Shown here piece after piece: positions 1 to 8,982 of a stretch of 64,000 nt of DNA. Origin of the DNA: Corynebacterium gerontici (GTDB lineage Bacteria; Actinomycetota; Actinomycetes; Mycobacteriales; Mycobacteriaceae). Location of the stretch: positions 310,001 to 374,000 of the forward strand of contig NZ_CP033897.1 in assembly GCF_003813985.1 (NCBI RefSeq). The letters are read 5' to 3'. Within the stretch, counting starts at the first letter, position 1. Each line of letters begins with the position of its first letter. The notes beneath the pieces are model-generated. The model was not told the origin of the DNA, did no database searches, and worked only from the letters and a program-made list of their open reading frames with translations. The position numbers and the translations under genes were made by a program.

Positions 1-62
1 AAACCTCCGTGACTGGTGTGACAGGTGTGCTTCATAATCTACCGGGAAAGAGGCAGAAACAC

Positions 63-68
63 TACGAT
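63..68 (+). promoter_or_regulatory. -10 box of a leaderless promoter for the Nudix gene
   Basis: TACGAT lies 8 nt before the ATG at 77, and no Shine-Dalgarno sequence fits between them. This is the spacing of a leaderless transcript, a common arrangement in corynebacteria and one repeated many times in this window. The assignment is inferred from spacing only. Bases 1-62 hold no gene that I can support. Confidence 0.45.
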
Positions 69-76
69 GGGGTGCT

Positions 77-577
77 ATGGCTGGCGAAGGTAATGGATGG
101 GCAGCGGGACCAGGCACCATGCGGCTATGGGGCAAGTACGGTGCGGCGGGGCTGCTGTTGGTGTATCCGGAAAATGAGTCCTTTCACGTGCTCATGCAGC
201 ACCGCGCGTCATGGACCAGCCAAGGCGATACCTGGGCCTTGCCAGGCGGAGCCCGTGATCTTGGAGAAACGCCTGAGCAAACGGCCGCTCGGGAGGCGTA
301 TGAGGAAACGGGCGTGCGCAGCGAGGATTACAACATCGTCGAAACCCGCGTCACCGCAGGTCCCTTTGAGGCTGATCCTCAACGGCCAGAGCTCGCAGGC
401 GGCTGGACGTACTCGACCGTGCTTGCGCTCGCGGAAGAAAAGCTGTCGCTCCTGCCCAACGAGGAGTCCTACGAACTCCGGTGGGTTGAGGCGGGGGACG
501 TCGAAAAGCTGAAATTAATGCCAGCCTTTGCCCAAGCGTGGCCGGAACTCTTTACATGGATCGCTAGCCGGATTTAA
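77..577 (+). CDS. Nudix hydrolase
   Basis: This 166-aa protein should hydrolyse a nucleoside diphosphate linked to another moiety. The complete Nudix box GX5EX7REUXEEXGU is at residues 58-80, with the catalytic REAYEETG core at 72-79. The N-terminal GNGWAAGP…[11 protein letters not shown] segment resembles actinobacterial Nudix proteins, which supports the ATG at 77 over the in-frame ATG at 119. The likely -10 box 8 nt upstream suggests a leaderless mRNA. The gene is monocistronic or first in line before the ABC exporter genes, 23 nt downstream. The substrate cannot be read from the sequence; MutT-like sanitation or another NDP-X is possible. The 3' end carries one copy of the dispersed CGTCGAAAAG motif (499-508), encoding D-V-E-K. 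Confidence 0.9.
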   Translation: MAGEGNGWAAGPGTMRLWGKYGAAGLLLVYPENESFHVLMQHRASWTSQGDTWALPGGARDLGETPEQTAAREAYEETGVRSEDYNIVETRVTAGPFEADPQRPELAGGWTYSTVLALAEEKLSLLPNEESYELRWVEAGDVEKLKLMPAFAQAWPELFTWIASRI

Positions 578-600
578 GCGGCTGTGGAACACTGAAGCGC

Positions 601-1548
601 ATGATTCGAGTGCGTGGGCTGAGCAAACAATTCGGCAAGATTCTTGCCGTCGACGACCTCAGTTTCGATGTTGAGCCGGGCAAAATTACCGGATTTTTGG
701 GTCCCAACGGTGCCGGGAAGACCACCACCATGCGCATGATCCTGGGTCTCGATCGCCCAACGTCCGGCAGTGCCACTATCGATGGCCAAGCATTTCGCGA
801 GCTTCGTGCACCATTGCACACTGTGGGGGCGCTTCTCGACGCCAAAGCGGTGCATCCCAACCGCTCAGCCCGGAACCATCTGCTATGGATTGCACAATCC
901 AACGGTATCCCAAGCAAGCGGGTCGATGAAGTACTTGAGCTGGTTGGGCTGAGCTCCGTTGCGAAGAAACGCGCGGGATCGTTTTCGCTAGGCATGGGGC
1001 AACGCCTTGGGCTGGCGACTGCACTGCTGGGGGACCCGAAAGTGCTGCTGCTCGATGAGCCAGTCAACGGCCTCGATCCGGAAGGGATCAGGTGGGTGCG
1101 TGAATTTTTGCGCTGGCTCGCGGGGGAGGGGCGCACCGTTCTCGTGAGCTCGCACCTGCTCAGCGAGATGGCGCTGACCGCAGATCATCTTTTGGTGATT
1201 GGCAAAGGCAAGCTCGTTGCGAACGCCTCCACCAAAGATTTCATCGCTGAACATTCTCAGGCGCAAGTGGTGGTGCGTGCTGAAAACTTGGATCACCTCA
1301 AGGAAGCTATCTTTGCCCAAGGTAAGAAAGCCAGGGTTGAGATTGACCACGAACAGCGCATGCAACTAGTTGTGATGGACGCGTGCACCGAGGAGATCGG
1401 GGCACTGGCCTTCAGGGAAGGGATTCAGTTGCATTTGCTGAACCAACAGCACGCCTCGCTTGAAGATGCCTTCATGGAAATCACGGGTGAAGCCTCCGTT
1501 CACCACAGCAATCAAACCGCCGGCAGGCACGCACGAAAGGCGCACTAA
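601..1548 (+). CDS. ABC transporter ATP-binding protein (ABC-2 / drug-efflux type)
   Basis: This 315-aa cytoplasmic ATPase belongs to the bacitracin/daunorubicin-type exporter family. Walker A GPNGAGKT is at residues 34-41. The signature-like SLGMGQ precedes Walker B VLLLDEP (around 148-154), followed by the D-loop and the switch region SSHLLSEM. A roughly 80-residue C-terminal extension is typical of DrrA/CcmA-like subunits. The next gene starts at the last base of its TAA stop (TAATG), so the two are translationally coupled and almost certainly form one transporter. The substrate is unknown; drugs, bacteriocins or lipids are typical of the family. Confidence 0.92.
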   Translation: MIRVRGLSKQFGKILAVDDLSFDVEPGKITGFLGPNGAGKTTTMRMILGLDRPTSGSATIDGQAFRELRAPLHTVGALLDAKAVHPNRSARNHLLWIAQSNGIPSKRVDEVLELVGLSSVAKKRAGSFSLGMGQRLGLATALLGDPKVLLLDEPVNGLDPEGIRWVREFLRWLAGEGRTVLVSSHLLSEMALTADHLLVIGKGKLVANASTKDFIAEHSQAQVVVRAENLDHLKEAIFAQGKKARVEIDHEQRMQLVVMDACTEEIGALAFREGIQLHLLNQQHASLEDAFMEITGEASVHHSNQTAGRHARKAH

Positions 1549-2231
1549 TGCTTCTTAAGGCCGAATGGACCAAACTGCGCAGCACCAAGGCGTTTTGGTG
1601 GACGAGTGGATTGTTCTTTTTCTTCAGCTTCGGCTTCGCGCTGCTCATTCGCCGAACGCTGGATCAATCAGCCGAGCTCAGCGCATTGCTCATGGGAATG
1701 CAAAGCTTTGGCACGCTGGTGCTGGCAGTGCAGTCGATCATGGTGATTACTTCTGAGTATCGCTACAACAGCCAAAACGTCACCTTCCTCGCAGTGCCTT
1801 CGCGTCTGCGTGTCGCCGCAGTGAAATGGCTGATCTACGCACTGATCGTGGTGCTTTTGGTAACTATTGCCGTGCTATTCATCGCGCCTTTTGGTGAAGG
1901 ATCAGTGTGGAAGGCGTGGTGCGTGAACGTGTGTGGGGCGCTTGCGTTGATGACGCTTTCACAAGGAGTCGCCTACATCACCCGCCAGGCTGCGGGTGCA
2001 ATCGCGATCGTGTTTTTGTGGCAATTCGCGCTGGAACCAGCCCTGGCCTTTATTCCGAAGGCCGGAGCTGTGTACCGCTACGCCCCATTCAATAATTACG
2101 GCGCGTTTCTCCTGCAACGCCCTGTCGCAGACGTACCGTGGGGTTGGCAAGGCTCCGGATTGTATTTCGCCGCATGGGCCCTGGTCATGATGGCGATTGG
2201 CGTGACACTACTGCTCAAGCGAGACGCCTAG
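1548..2231 (+). CDS. ABC transporter permease (ABC-2 type)
   Basis: This 227-aa integral membrane protein has about six hydrophobic segments and the characteristic start of ABC-2 permeases (a short amphipathic helix with EWTKLRSTKAFWW before the first membrane span). It overlaps the stop codon of the preceding ATP-binding gene by one base and is its membrane partner. The 3' end overlaps the convergent Na/Pi cotransporter gene by 24 bp, so no terminator separates the two. The substrate cannot be inferred. Confidence 0.88.
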   Translation: MLLKAEWTKLRSTKAFWWTSGLFFFFSFGFALLIRRTLDQSAELSALLMGMQSFGTLVLAVQSIMVITSEYRYNSQNVTFLAVPSRLRVAAVKWLIYALIVVLLVTIAVLFIAPFGEGSVWKAWCVNVCGALALMTLSQGVAYITRQAAGAIAIVFLWQFALEPALAFIPKAGAVYRYAPFNNYGAFLLQRPVADVPWGWQGSGLYFAAWALVMMAIGVTLLLKRDA

Positions 2232-3236
2232 CAGTGGGAGCACCACCCAAGACAGCACTATCCCGCTAAAGGCGAGCGCCGGCTGCCGCGCGCAACGCCG
2301 AGCAACCCATTCTGCGGCGCGGATGAGTGCGCTGCGGATAGGGGTAACAAGCAGCACCAGTAGCGAGCCCACCAGGTTGAACAGCAAATGCACCAACGCC
2401 ACGAGCAACGCGATGGCCTGCAGCGGACCCTCCAATGCCATTGCCGCAAGCACCGCGGTGAGGGTGGTGCCAATGTTGGCACCCAGCACCACCGGCAGGC
2501 TGTTCTTTGGCTTGATCCCCATACCTGCGACGGTACTGATCGCTGCCGCAGAAAGCTGTAGGAGCATGGTTGCGCTGACGCCGAGCAGCAGCCCAAGTGT
2601 GTCCGAACCGTCCAGCAACGGACGGCCTGTGCCCTGGTATAAGCGCTGAGAGAGGAAGCGGATCAGCCGCATCAGTAGCAGCATCACCACAATCGCCAAG
2701 ATTGCGGACCAGAGCCCCAGCGGATTGGAGAAAGCTGGAAGTGGGTCGGGTATGTGTGAATCCGGTGGCGCAATCCAATGCGCCAGGCGGTAGAGCGGGT
2801 GGAACACGAGCTCGAGGGGGAGCAGCGTCGCGGCACCAGCGAGATTGAATAGCGCGTGCTGCCAGGCCACGGTCTGGGCGGATTGGAAGTCGTGGCGTCG
2901 AAAAGCGAAGGAAAGCAGCAAGGGTGTGACCACCGTGCCAACGTTTGCGCCGAAAATAGCAGCGATCGCGGCTTGCGTGCTTAACTGCGACGTCGCCACC
3001 AGATTGATAATCAGCACGGACGTCACCGAGGAGGACTGCAGCACTACCGTCACCGCGATACCGGCCAAAAAGGCGGAGAGCAGCGAGTGCTCAAAGGCAC
3101 CCACCCCGAACCCCGGAAGGATTGCGCTGGTGCTGCGACTAAGAATTCCGAGTGCGAGTGTCAAAGCGCCAAGGCAAGAAATGAGGGCGGCAATCAGCGC
3201 TGCTTGCCCAAAACGTGTGAGTGAGATTTCGTCCAC
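2208..3236 (-). CDS. Na/Pi cotransporter family protein
   Basis: This 342-aa membrane protein of the PNaS family (NptA/YjbB-like) is expected to move phosphate with sodium. The diagnostic QSSS motif is seen at residues 67-70 (VVLQSSSVTS), followed by GANVGT. The second half has the matching GANIGTT, but its QSSS counterpart reads LQLSAAAIST, so the second copy is degenerate. The GTG start is supported by a strong AAAGGAGG ribosome binding site just upstream. There is no PhoU domain at the C-terminus, making it shorter than the E. coli YjbB type. It is divergent from the drug exporter to its right. The 3' end overlaps the ABC permease gene by 24 bp. A copy of the CGTCGAAAAG motif sits inside the gene at 2896-2905. 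Confidence 0.88.
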   Translation of the reverse strand: MDEISLTRFGQAALIAALISCLGALTLALGILSRSTSAILPGFGVGAFEHSLLSAFLAGIAVTVVLQSSSVTSVLIINLVATSQLSTQAAIAAIFGANVGTVVTPLLLSFAFRRHDFQSAQTVAWQHALFNLAGAATLLPLELVFHPLYRLAHWIAPPDSHIPDPLPAFSNPLGLWSAILAIVVMLLLMRLIRFLSQRLYQGTGRPLLDGSDTLGLLLGVSATMLLQLSAAAISTVAGMGIKPKNSLPVVLGANIGTTLTAVLAAMALEGPLQAIALLVALVHLLFNLVGSLLVLLVTPIRSALIRAAEWVARRCARQPALAFSGIVLSWVVLPLLGVSLEQ

Positions 3237-3316
3237 GACCCTCCTTTACAGTAGCTCAGCACAATTCTTGCATGAGGCGGGGAGTACGGTAGTGCAAACG
3301 AGGAAAGGAGACTGCA

Positions 3317-4480
3317 CTGAAGGAGCAAAAACTCAGCATCGGGCTGCTCGCCAGCTTGGCGCTTCTGATGGCGTCGGGGCCGTTTGCCATCGACATGTAC
3401 CTGCCAACCTTGCCCGCCTTGGCGCGAGAATTCATGGTGAGCGAGGCCTCGGTTCAACTCACACTCACCGCATTCATGGTCGGCATGGCGGTGGGGCAGT
3501 TGGTGGTTGGCACCATCTCGGACTCGCTGGGGCGAAAACGCCTGCTGCTGATGGGCGCTGCGTTAAGCCTTCTCGCATGCCTCGCGTGCGCACTCGCCCC
3601 GCAGATTTGGGTGCTGGTCCTTGCTCGTCTGGTGCACGGTTTGGGCTCAGGCGCATGCGTGGTGTTGGCCAGGGCGATCGTGCCCGATTTGGCCTCCGGT
3701 GGTGTTGCCGCGAAGGCGTTCACCATGATGATGGTGATCCAAAGCGTGGCGCCGGTGGCGGCCCCGGTGCTCGGTGGCTTGTTGGCGGAACCAATTGGGT
3801 GGCGCGGCATATTTTGGGTACTCGCTGGGTTCTCCGCACTGCAGCTGTTTGTGGTGGGCTTCGTGATTCCCGAAACTCGCCAACATCGATCCGCGCTGCG
3901 CCTTGGGCCAGTGGCGCGCAATTTTGTTTATGTGTGCAAACAGCGACGTTTCCTTGCCATGCTGCTAGCGTTTTCTTTCGGGTTCGGCTCGATGTTCAGT
4001 TATATTTCGGCGTCCTCCTTCGTGATCCAAGACATCATGGGCTTCAGCGTGCGCTCCTACACCCTGTGCTTTTCCATCAATGCCTTGGGCATCATGGCCT
4101 CCGGACTGTTGAACAATCGTTTGATTGATCGTGTGTCGCAGCGAGCGCTTCTGCTCGGAGGTCTTGGCACATTGTTGCTTGCCGACGTCACCCTGCTCAT
4201 CATCGTCCTCACGGGACTGTCCCCTTGGGCGTTTTTCCCCGTGCTGTTTTTCGGCGTGGCGCCAATCCCGCTGGTGATGGGCAACGCTTTCTCGCTCGGC
4301 ACAGATCTCGTCCGCAAACATGCAGGTGCCGCCTCCTCCCTCATGGGATTCGTGCAGTTCCTGGTGGCGGGTCTGGCGACGATCCTGGTGGGAGTTGGCG
4401 GCAATATGGCGCTCAGCATGTCGCTGAGCATGGCAGTGATGAGCGCTATTGCGTTGCTAGCGAGCGTTCGCGCCGCTTGA
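3317..4480 (+). CDS. MFS drug-resistance transporter, Bcr/CflA family
   Basis: This is a 12-TM efflux protein. The N-terminal GPFAIDMYLPTLPALA signature is that of Bcr/CflA transporters, followed by the MFS motif A region (GTISDSLGRKR). No ATG, GTG or TTG with a ribosome binding site exists before the first membrane helix. The in-frame TTG at 3356 would cut into helix 1. A CTG codon at 3317, with AAAGGAG (3304-3310) placed 6 nt upstream, gives a complete N-terminus (LKEQKLSIGLLASLALLMA…), so I place the start there (387 aa). It is divergent from the Na/Pi cotransporter. Its end overlaps convergent prsW by 35 bp. The substrate is unknown. Confidence 0.85.
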   Translation: MKEQKLSIGLLASLALLMASGPFAIDMYLPTLPALAREFMVSEASVQLTLTAFMVGMAVGQLVVGTISDSLGRKRLLLMGAALSLLACLACALAPQIWVLVLARLVHGLGSGACVVLARAIVPDLASGGVAAKAFTMMMVIQSVAPVAAPVLGGLLAEPIGWRGIFWVLAGFSALQLFVVGFVIPETRQHRSALRLGPVARNFVYVCKQRRFLAMLLAFSFGFGSMFSYISASSFVIQDIMGFSVRSYTLCFSINALGIMASGLLNNRLIDRVSQRALLLGGLGTLLLADVTLLIIVLTGLSPWAFFPVLFFGVAPIPLVMGNAFSLGTDLVRKHAGAASSLMGFVQFLVAGLATILVGVGGNMALSMSLSMAVMSAIALLASVRAA

Positions 4481-5234
4481 CGTAGAGCAGCACCAGTACG
4501 AAAGCGATCAGGCTCACGGCGAGCTTGAGCACTGCATTGCCCACTGGGGCGTTCCACATGAAGTGCAGACCAAAGCCGAGGGCGAAAAAGCCCAGAAAGC
4601 TGAACACTTTCTTGTGGAAGAGCGCGACAACCCCAACGCCGATGATGGCGCTGTATAGCCAGTGCGAGGCAATGCCGATGAGACTTCGCAGGATGGTCAC
4701 GGTGAGTGCGCCGCTGAGGTCGCTGTTCGGGTCTTCGATAGCGAAGATCGCTGCATAGGTGATGTTTTCAAAAATCTGGAAACCCAGGCCCACAAAGGCG
4801 CCGATGAGCAGGCCGTGGATTGGGCGGTGCAGCGCGGTGGAGGTGAGCAGCATGATCAAAATGATGCCTAGCGTCTTGGACCATTCCTCACTGATAGGGC
4901 CCGCGAATGCGGCTCCCCAATCGGCGCCGTTTTCCATCAAGTCTGCGGCGATGCGGGTGAGATGCTCATTGGCGTAGACGCTCAGCCAGGTGGGCACGGT
5001 GGCACCGAAGATGAAGGACCACAGAAGCAGCTTTGGGCGCCGAGCTTTGGAGCGGTCCGTGAGCAAGATCAGCCCGGTGAAAATCAACGTGGTGACGATG
5101 AAGATCGGGGAAATGATGAGCAGCGTCTTTGCGGCCGGGCGGAAATAATCGGCCTGGGCAATCGCAAGCCCCACGGTGCCTGCGGCGATGGAGAAGATGA
5201 ATAGCCACCAAGTCCAATATTGGGGTTTAGTCAT
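4446..5234 (-). CDS. prsW: PrsW family intramembrane metalloprotease
   Basis: This 262-aa polytopic membrane protein has about eight hydrophobic segments. The PrsW/CAAX-like catalytic motifs are visible: the double glutamate in PISEEWSKTLG, GLGFQIFEN, a histidine in SHWLYSA, and a second histidine in LGFGLHFMWN. Characterised family members cleave membrane-anchored proteins, such as the RsiW anti-sigma factor in Bacillus. It is the last gene of the def–GNAT–xthA–cls–anchored-protein–prsW operon. Its ATG lies inside the end of the upstream gene (8-nt overlap), suggesting translational coupling to that bitopic protein. The substrate is unknown; the neighbouring protein is a candidate by position only. 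Confidence 0.88.
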   Translation of the reverse strand: MTKPQYWTWWLFIFSIAAGTVGLAIAQADYFRPAAKTLLIISPIFIVTTLIFTGLILLTDRSKARRPKLLLWSFIFGATVPTWLSVYANEHLTRIAADLMENGADWGAAFAGPISEEWSKTLGIILIMLLTSTALHRPIHGLLIGAFVGLGFQIFENITYAAIFAIEDPNSDLSGALTVTILRSLIGIASHWLYSAIIGVGVVALFHKKVFSFLGFFALGFGLHFMWNAPVGNAVLKLAVSLIAFVLVLLYVKRRERSLATQ

Positions 5235-5739
5235 GTGTGTCCTCCTTGAACGTGATGGACTTCAGCAAAGGGGTGATGTCGTGGGGTTTGTTGGGGCTGA
5301 GTTCATACACCATGGCCATTTCCTGGTTTTCCCCAGCAAAACCGCAGGGCCCCTTCCCTTCGTTGGAGGTGACGGTGCACTGATTTCCTTCAAGGTTCAG
5401 CGTGATGTGATCTCGCTGGAGCTCGGTCACTTTCCTGTGCTTCGCGGTGTCCAAGTCCTTGACGTTGCTTTGGGTGCTCACAACGATGGTGGAGCCGTCG
5501 CTGTGAACGAGCGTGACCTTCTTGGGATCGGTTTGGCTCTCCACTCGGAAATCTTGGGGTGGGTGGAAGCTGACGTTCCCCACATTCATTGTTTCCGGTG
5601 CGGGCATGGTTTTCGTGGGAATGAGGTGATCAATGAGGGCAGGGACTGCCCATGTGCCTGCGAGTCCGCAGGTGATGAGCAGGGCTGCCACACCCTGCTT
5701 ATTGGGTATAGATTTCTTTAGCACCCCATGATGTTGCAC
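5227..5739 (-). CDS. Membrane-anchored hypothetical protein
   Basis: I do not recognise this 170-aa protein. It has a short basic N-terminus, one hydrophobic helix around residues 17-37, and then a hydrophilic extracytoplasmic part with two cysteines (residues around 133 and 144) that could form a disulfide. The C-terminal portion reads like a small secreted beta domain. The GTG start shares one base with the cls stop (TAGTG). Its own end overlaps prsW by 8 nt, so the three genes are tightly coupled. It could be a substrate or partner of PrsW, which is inference from position. Confidence 0.7.
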   Translation of the reverse strand: MQHHGVLKKSIPNKQGVAALLITCGLAGTWAVPALIDHLIPTKTMPAPETMNVGNVSFHPPQDFRVESQTDPKKVTLVHSDGSTIVVSTQSNVKDLDTAKHRKVTELQRDHITLNLEGNQCTVTSNEGKGPCGFAGENQEMAMVYELSPNKPHDITPLLKSITFKEDTHD

Positions 5740-7235
5740 TACTGAAGTGCAGAGGTCAAACGCATAATGTTATCGATATATCTACGAACAATGCCGCGCT
5801 CGTTCCACTCTTCGAGGGTTAGCAGCGTTGAGCGTTGCTTATAATCTTCCGTCAAATCCGTGAGCTGCTGGATCAGATTGCCGCGGGCCATCATCAACGT
5901 CACCTCGTAGTTAAGACCGAAGCTGCGCATATCCATATTGGAAGAGCCCATTGCCCCAACAGCGCCGCCACCCGCCTCAGCATGGGGATCTGCCAGCATA
6001 AACTTGGAATGTAGGACGGCCGGGGCGGGGTAGCGATAAATCTTCACGCCGGCTTCTAGGAGCGCCTGGTAGTAGCTCGATTGTGCATGGCTCACCATGA
6101 ACTGATCGCCTTGCTCATTTACGTACAGCTCCACGTCTACTCCGCGGAAGCAGGCGGAGGTCACGGCCTCCATCATGGATTCATCGGGAATGAAGTACGG
6201 TGAGCATAAAATGAGGCGCTCTTTCGCGTGATGAATGATCGAGTTGAACAGGCGCAAGTTCGGTTCCGAACGGTACCCGGGACCCGAAGGCACCAACTGC
6301 AGTACGTTCACATCGGACTTGTTGTGTGTTGGCAACGCGGGGTTTTGGGGACGCTCCGCTGCGCCGAGCAGTTCATCTGATTCCAGGTACCAGTCCACGG
6401 CAAACACCACGTCCATGGCCGAAACCACAGGCCCGGTGAGCTCCACCATGATGTCCACCCAGTGGCGCCCCTCTTTCACGTTCTTCTTAGTCAGGTAGGA
6501 GGAGTCGATCATGTTTTGTGAGCCCATGAATGCGCGCTTGCCGTCGATTATCAGCATCTTGCGGTGATTGCGAAGATCGGGGCGGCGGAAACGCCAACGC
6601 CAAGGCTGAAGCGGCAGCATGAGGTGCCAGTCCACACCGATAGCGTCCAAGCGTTTGCCAAGCTGCTTATAGCCGGGATACTTCCAGCTTCCCACCTGGT
6701 CAAAGAGCAGTCGGACCTTCACCCCGCGCGCCACTGCACGCTCTAGTGCGCGGAAGAATACATCTGTGGTGTCGTCCCAGGACGTGATGTAGATTTCCAC
6801 ATTCACGTACTGCTCGGCCTCATCGACGGCAGCCGCCATGGTTTCAATGCTTCGCTCATAGTCTGGAAGCAGGCCATGATTCGAGCCAGTCACCGCTGGT
6901 AGACCAGTGAGACAACGGTTGAGACGGATCATGGAGTCTAGTTCGTCGTCGATCACGGTGTCCTCGGGGCGGTCGGGGATCGACGTCTGCTTCTTGTTGA
7001 TCTCCTCCAGCGCCTCCTGCTGAATGCGGTGGCGGCGACGGTTGATATAGGGGCTGCCCATCAACAAGAACAGTGGCAGGCCAACGAAGGGGAGGAGCAG
7101 AATGACCAGCAACCACGCGGTTGAGGAGCTGGGTCTGCGGCCTTCGGGCACGAAGCCGATGGCAATAATCTTGATGGCGTAATCGATGACAAGGCCGACC
7201 GTCTGCCAGGAGGTGAGGTCAAATTGAAAACTCAC
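5739..7235 (-). CDS. cls: Cardiolipin synthase
   Basis: This 498-aa membrane enzyme condenses phosphatidylglycerol into cardiolipin. The N-terminus has two membrane helices (around 10-65). Two phospholipase D HKD motifs follow: HRKMLIIDGKRAFMGSQN near residue 225, and HSKFMLAD…GSSNMD near 405. The length matches bacterial ClsA. The ATG overlaps the xthA stop by 4 nt (ATGA). It is the fourth gene of the def operon. Association with PrsW and an anchored protein downstream suggests an envelope-related cassette. Confidence 0.95.
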   Translation of the reverse strand: MSFQFDLTSWQTVGLVIDYAIKIIAIGFVPEGRRPSSSTAWLLVILLLPFVGLPLFLLMGSPYINRRRHRIQQEALEEINKKQTSIPDRPEDTVIDDELDSMIRLNRCLTGLPAVTGSNHGLLPDYERSIETMAAAVDEAEQYVNVEIYITSWDDTTDVFFRALERAVARGVKVRLLFDQVGSWKYPGYKQLGKRLDAIGVDWHLMLPLQPWRWRFRRPDLRNHRKMLIIDGKRAFMGSQNMIDSSYLTKKNVKEGRHWVDIMVELTGPVVSAMDVVFAVDWYLESDELLGAAERPQNPALPTHNKSDVNVLQLVPSGPGYRSEPNLRLFNSIIHHAKERLILCSPYFIPDESMMEAVTSACFRGVDVELYVNEQGDQFMVSHAQSSYYQALLEAGVKIYRYPAPAVLHSKFMLADPHAEAGGGAVGAMGSSNMDMRSFGLNYEVTLMMARGNLIQQLTDLTEDYKQRSTLLTLEEWNERGIVRRYIDNIMRLTSALQ

Positions 7236-8011
7236 GGGGTACCAATCTCATAATCCACGATCACCGGAGCGTGATCGGAAGCGCCCTTGCCGCTTCGTTC
7301 ATCGACATCGATGAAGGAATGCTTGGGCACAAGCTGCTTGCTGGCGAGTTGGAAGTCGATGAGCATCCCCTCGTTCTTGCCAAAGCGCCCAGCCTTGTAA
7401 TCCCAGTAACTATAGCCCTCAAGCGGGCTTGTGACGCGAAGTCCTGTATCAAGCAGATATTCGAAGGCTTGGCGCTCCGGTTCGGTGACGTGCGTGTGGC
7501 CGTCGAAAAGCCGAATATCCCACACGTCCTGGTCGCGGGGAGCGATATTGAAATCGCCGAGCAAAACCGTCGGAGTGGCGAGCTCATGCTCAATGTATTC
7601 GGCCAGGTTGTAGAGCCAGCGAAGCTTGTAGTCATAGTGCGGGTCGGCAATTTCTCGGCCGTTTGGCACGTACAAGCTCCAGATGCGCACCCCGCCGCAC
7701 AATGCGCCGATGGCTCGGGCCTCCACGGCTTGGTCGGCCTGCGGGTTCTTGGCGAAGCCGGGTTGATGAGGAAATTGCGTGAGCGCATCTTCGAGGCCAA
7801 CTCGCGAAAGAATCGCCACGCCATTCCACTGGTTCAGCCCGAAGTGTGCCACCTCATAGCCAAGGGCCTCGAAACGCTCGCGGGGAAATTGCTCGTCGGT
7901 GCACTTGGTCTCTTGCACTGCAAGGACGTCGACGTCCTGGCGCCGCAAAAATTCCACCATGCGATCAACCCTCGTGCGGGCTGAATTGACGTTCCAGTTG
8001 GCAATGCGCAT
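7232..8011 (-). CDS. xthA: Exodeoxyribonuclease III
   Basis: This AP endonuclease/3'-5' exonuclease of base excision repair has 259 aa. The EEP-family motifs are present: MRIANWNVNSAR at the N-terminus, the catalytic Glu in QETK, GDFNIAP, and the C-terminal SDHAPVIVDYE. I choose the ATG at 8011 because the conserved family N-terminus starts there; an upstream GTG at 8038 would add nine unconserved residues. The gene begins about 10 nt after the GNAT gene and overlaps cls by 4 nt. The dispersed CGTCGAAAAG motif occurs inside it at 7501-7510. Confidence 0.95.
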   Translation of the reverse strand: MRIANWNVNSARTRVDRMVEFLRRQDVDVLAVQETKCTDEQFPRERFEALGYEVAHFGLNQWNGVAILSRVGLEDALTQFPHQPGFAKNPQADQAVEARAIGALCGGVRIWSLYVPNGREIADPHYDYKLRWLYNLAEYIEHELATPTVLLGDFNIAPRDQDVWDIRLFDGHTHVTEPERQAFEYLLDTGLRVTSPLEGYSYWDYKAGRFGKNEGMLIDFQLASKQLVPKHSFIDVDERSGKGASDHAPVIVDYEIGTP

Positions 8012-8021
8012 AGCCCATACT

Positions 8022-8978
8022 TTAGGGCAATGTGGCATAACGATGCCGATGATGCTCCCGGAACCCGAGCTTAGAGTAGAGCCGGATCCCCGCCTCGTTA
8101 CTCGCGATCACCTGCAAATAGGCGTTGGTAGCGCCGTGGTTCTGGCCCCAATGCAGCATGTGTGCCCCAAGCGCGGTGCCCAACCCCTGCCGACGAAACT
8201 CCGGCGCTACCTCCACTGCGGAATATCCCAGGTAATCGTCCGTAATGGTGCCTCGCGTGATGGCCACCGTGCGCCCCTGAATCTCGAGCCTGCCAAAACC
8301 CATCACCCCATCAATACTGGTGCGCAGCAGTTCGAGCGCATTGGCAGGCAGCGGCTGGCCACGGAAATGGTACATATCCAGCCAAGCTTGGTCAGGCTGA
8401 TCGTCGATGCGGAAAAGGAAAGGCGTTTCAGGCTTTTCGACGCCCAACGTCCGCGTCATCACCAGAATCTCAGGGCCAAGCTTCCAATCGCGTGCCATCT
8501 GCTCCGCCGGCTTGGCAATGCGCTCGGGAATCAGGATCTTCGCCGGCAGCTTGTGGCGGGCATAAAAATCGCGGATTTCTTCCACGGGAACCGGCTCAAA
8601 CATGGCGCTAGGGCCAAGCGGTGCCGCGGAGTTTGAGCGTTCAGTAATGCCATCGCCCGCGCGCAGCAGCCACTGACCGCACCAAGTGTGCTCAATGCCG
8701 GGGAAAGCTTTGGCTGTGGCGTTCTCGATGGCACGAATATCGCGATTGCGCACCGTCACCGGGCTGAGGCGCTTGACTACCTCAATTTCCTCGCGCGGGA
8801 CGATCACGGCTGGCAGTGAAGAAGGGAAACCTCCCACTGATTGCGGCGCGATTTCGATGCGGTGGGCGTCGAAAAGCTTCACATGCCCAATGACGTCACT
8901 GTGGGCTCGGCCAATGCGGCGGCGAACCACCACGCGCTCGCCGGGGCGCACCTCATCGGAGCGGAAAATGCGCGACAC
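8022..8978 (-). CDS. GNAT family N-acetyltransferase
   Basis: This protein of about 318 aa has a C-terminal GNAT domain: EVAPEFRRQGLGTALGAHML is the acetyl-CoA loop (Q/R-x-x-G-x-G/A), and NEAGIRLYSKLGFREHHRHRY is motif B. The N-terminal half is a separate, family-specific domain. A longer reading frame extends back through def, but the GTG at 8978, four bases after the def stop, gives a natural translationally coupled start. It sits between def and xthA in one operon. The substrate is not deducible. Two copies of the dispersed motif (8433-8442 and 8867-8876, opposite orientations) lie within it. Confidence 0.82.
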   Translation of the reverse strand: MSRIFRSDEVRPGERVVVRRRIGRAHSDVIGHVKLFDAHRIEIAPQSVGGFPSSLPAVIVPREEIEVVKRLSPVTVRNRDIRAIENATAKAFPGIEHTWCGQWLLRAGDGITERSNSAAPLGPSAMFEPVPVEEIRDFYARHKLPAKILIPERIAKPAEQMARDWKLGPEILVMTRTLGVEKPETPFLFRIDDQPDQAWLDMYHFRGQPLPANALELLRTSIDGVMGFGRLEIQGRTVAITRGTITDDYLGYSAVEVAPEFRRQGLGTALGAHMLHWGQNHGATNAYLQVIASNEAGIRLYSKLGFREHHRHRYATLP

Positions 8979-8982
8979 GCCT

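Noticed and set aside
2845-4128. 427-codon plus-strand frame across the Na/Pi and MFS genes
   Set aside because: It runs through two divergent real genes and their promoters; the translation is low in hydrophobic residues and shows no domain.
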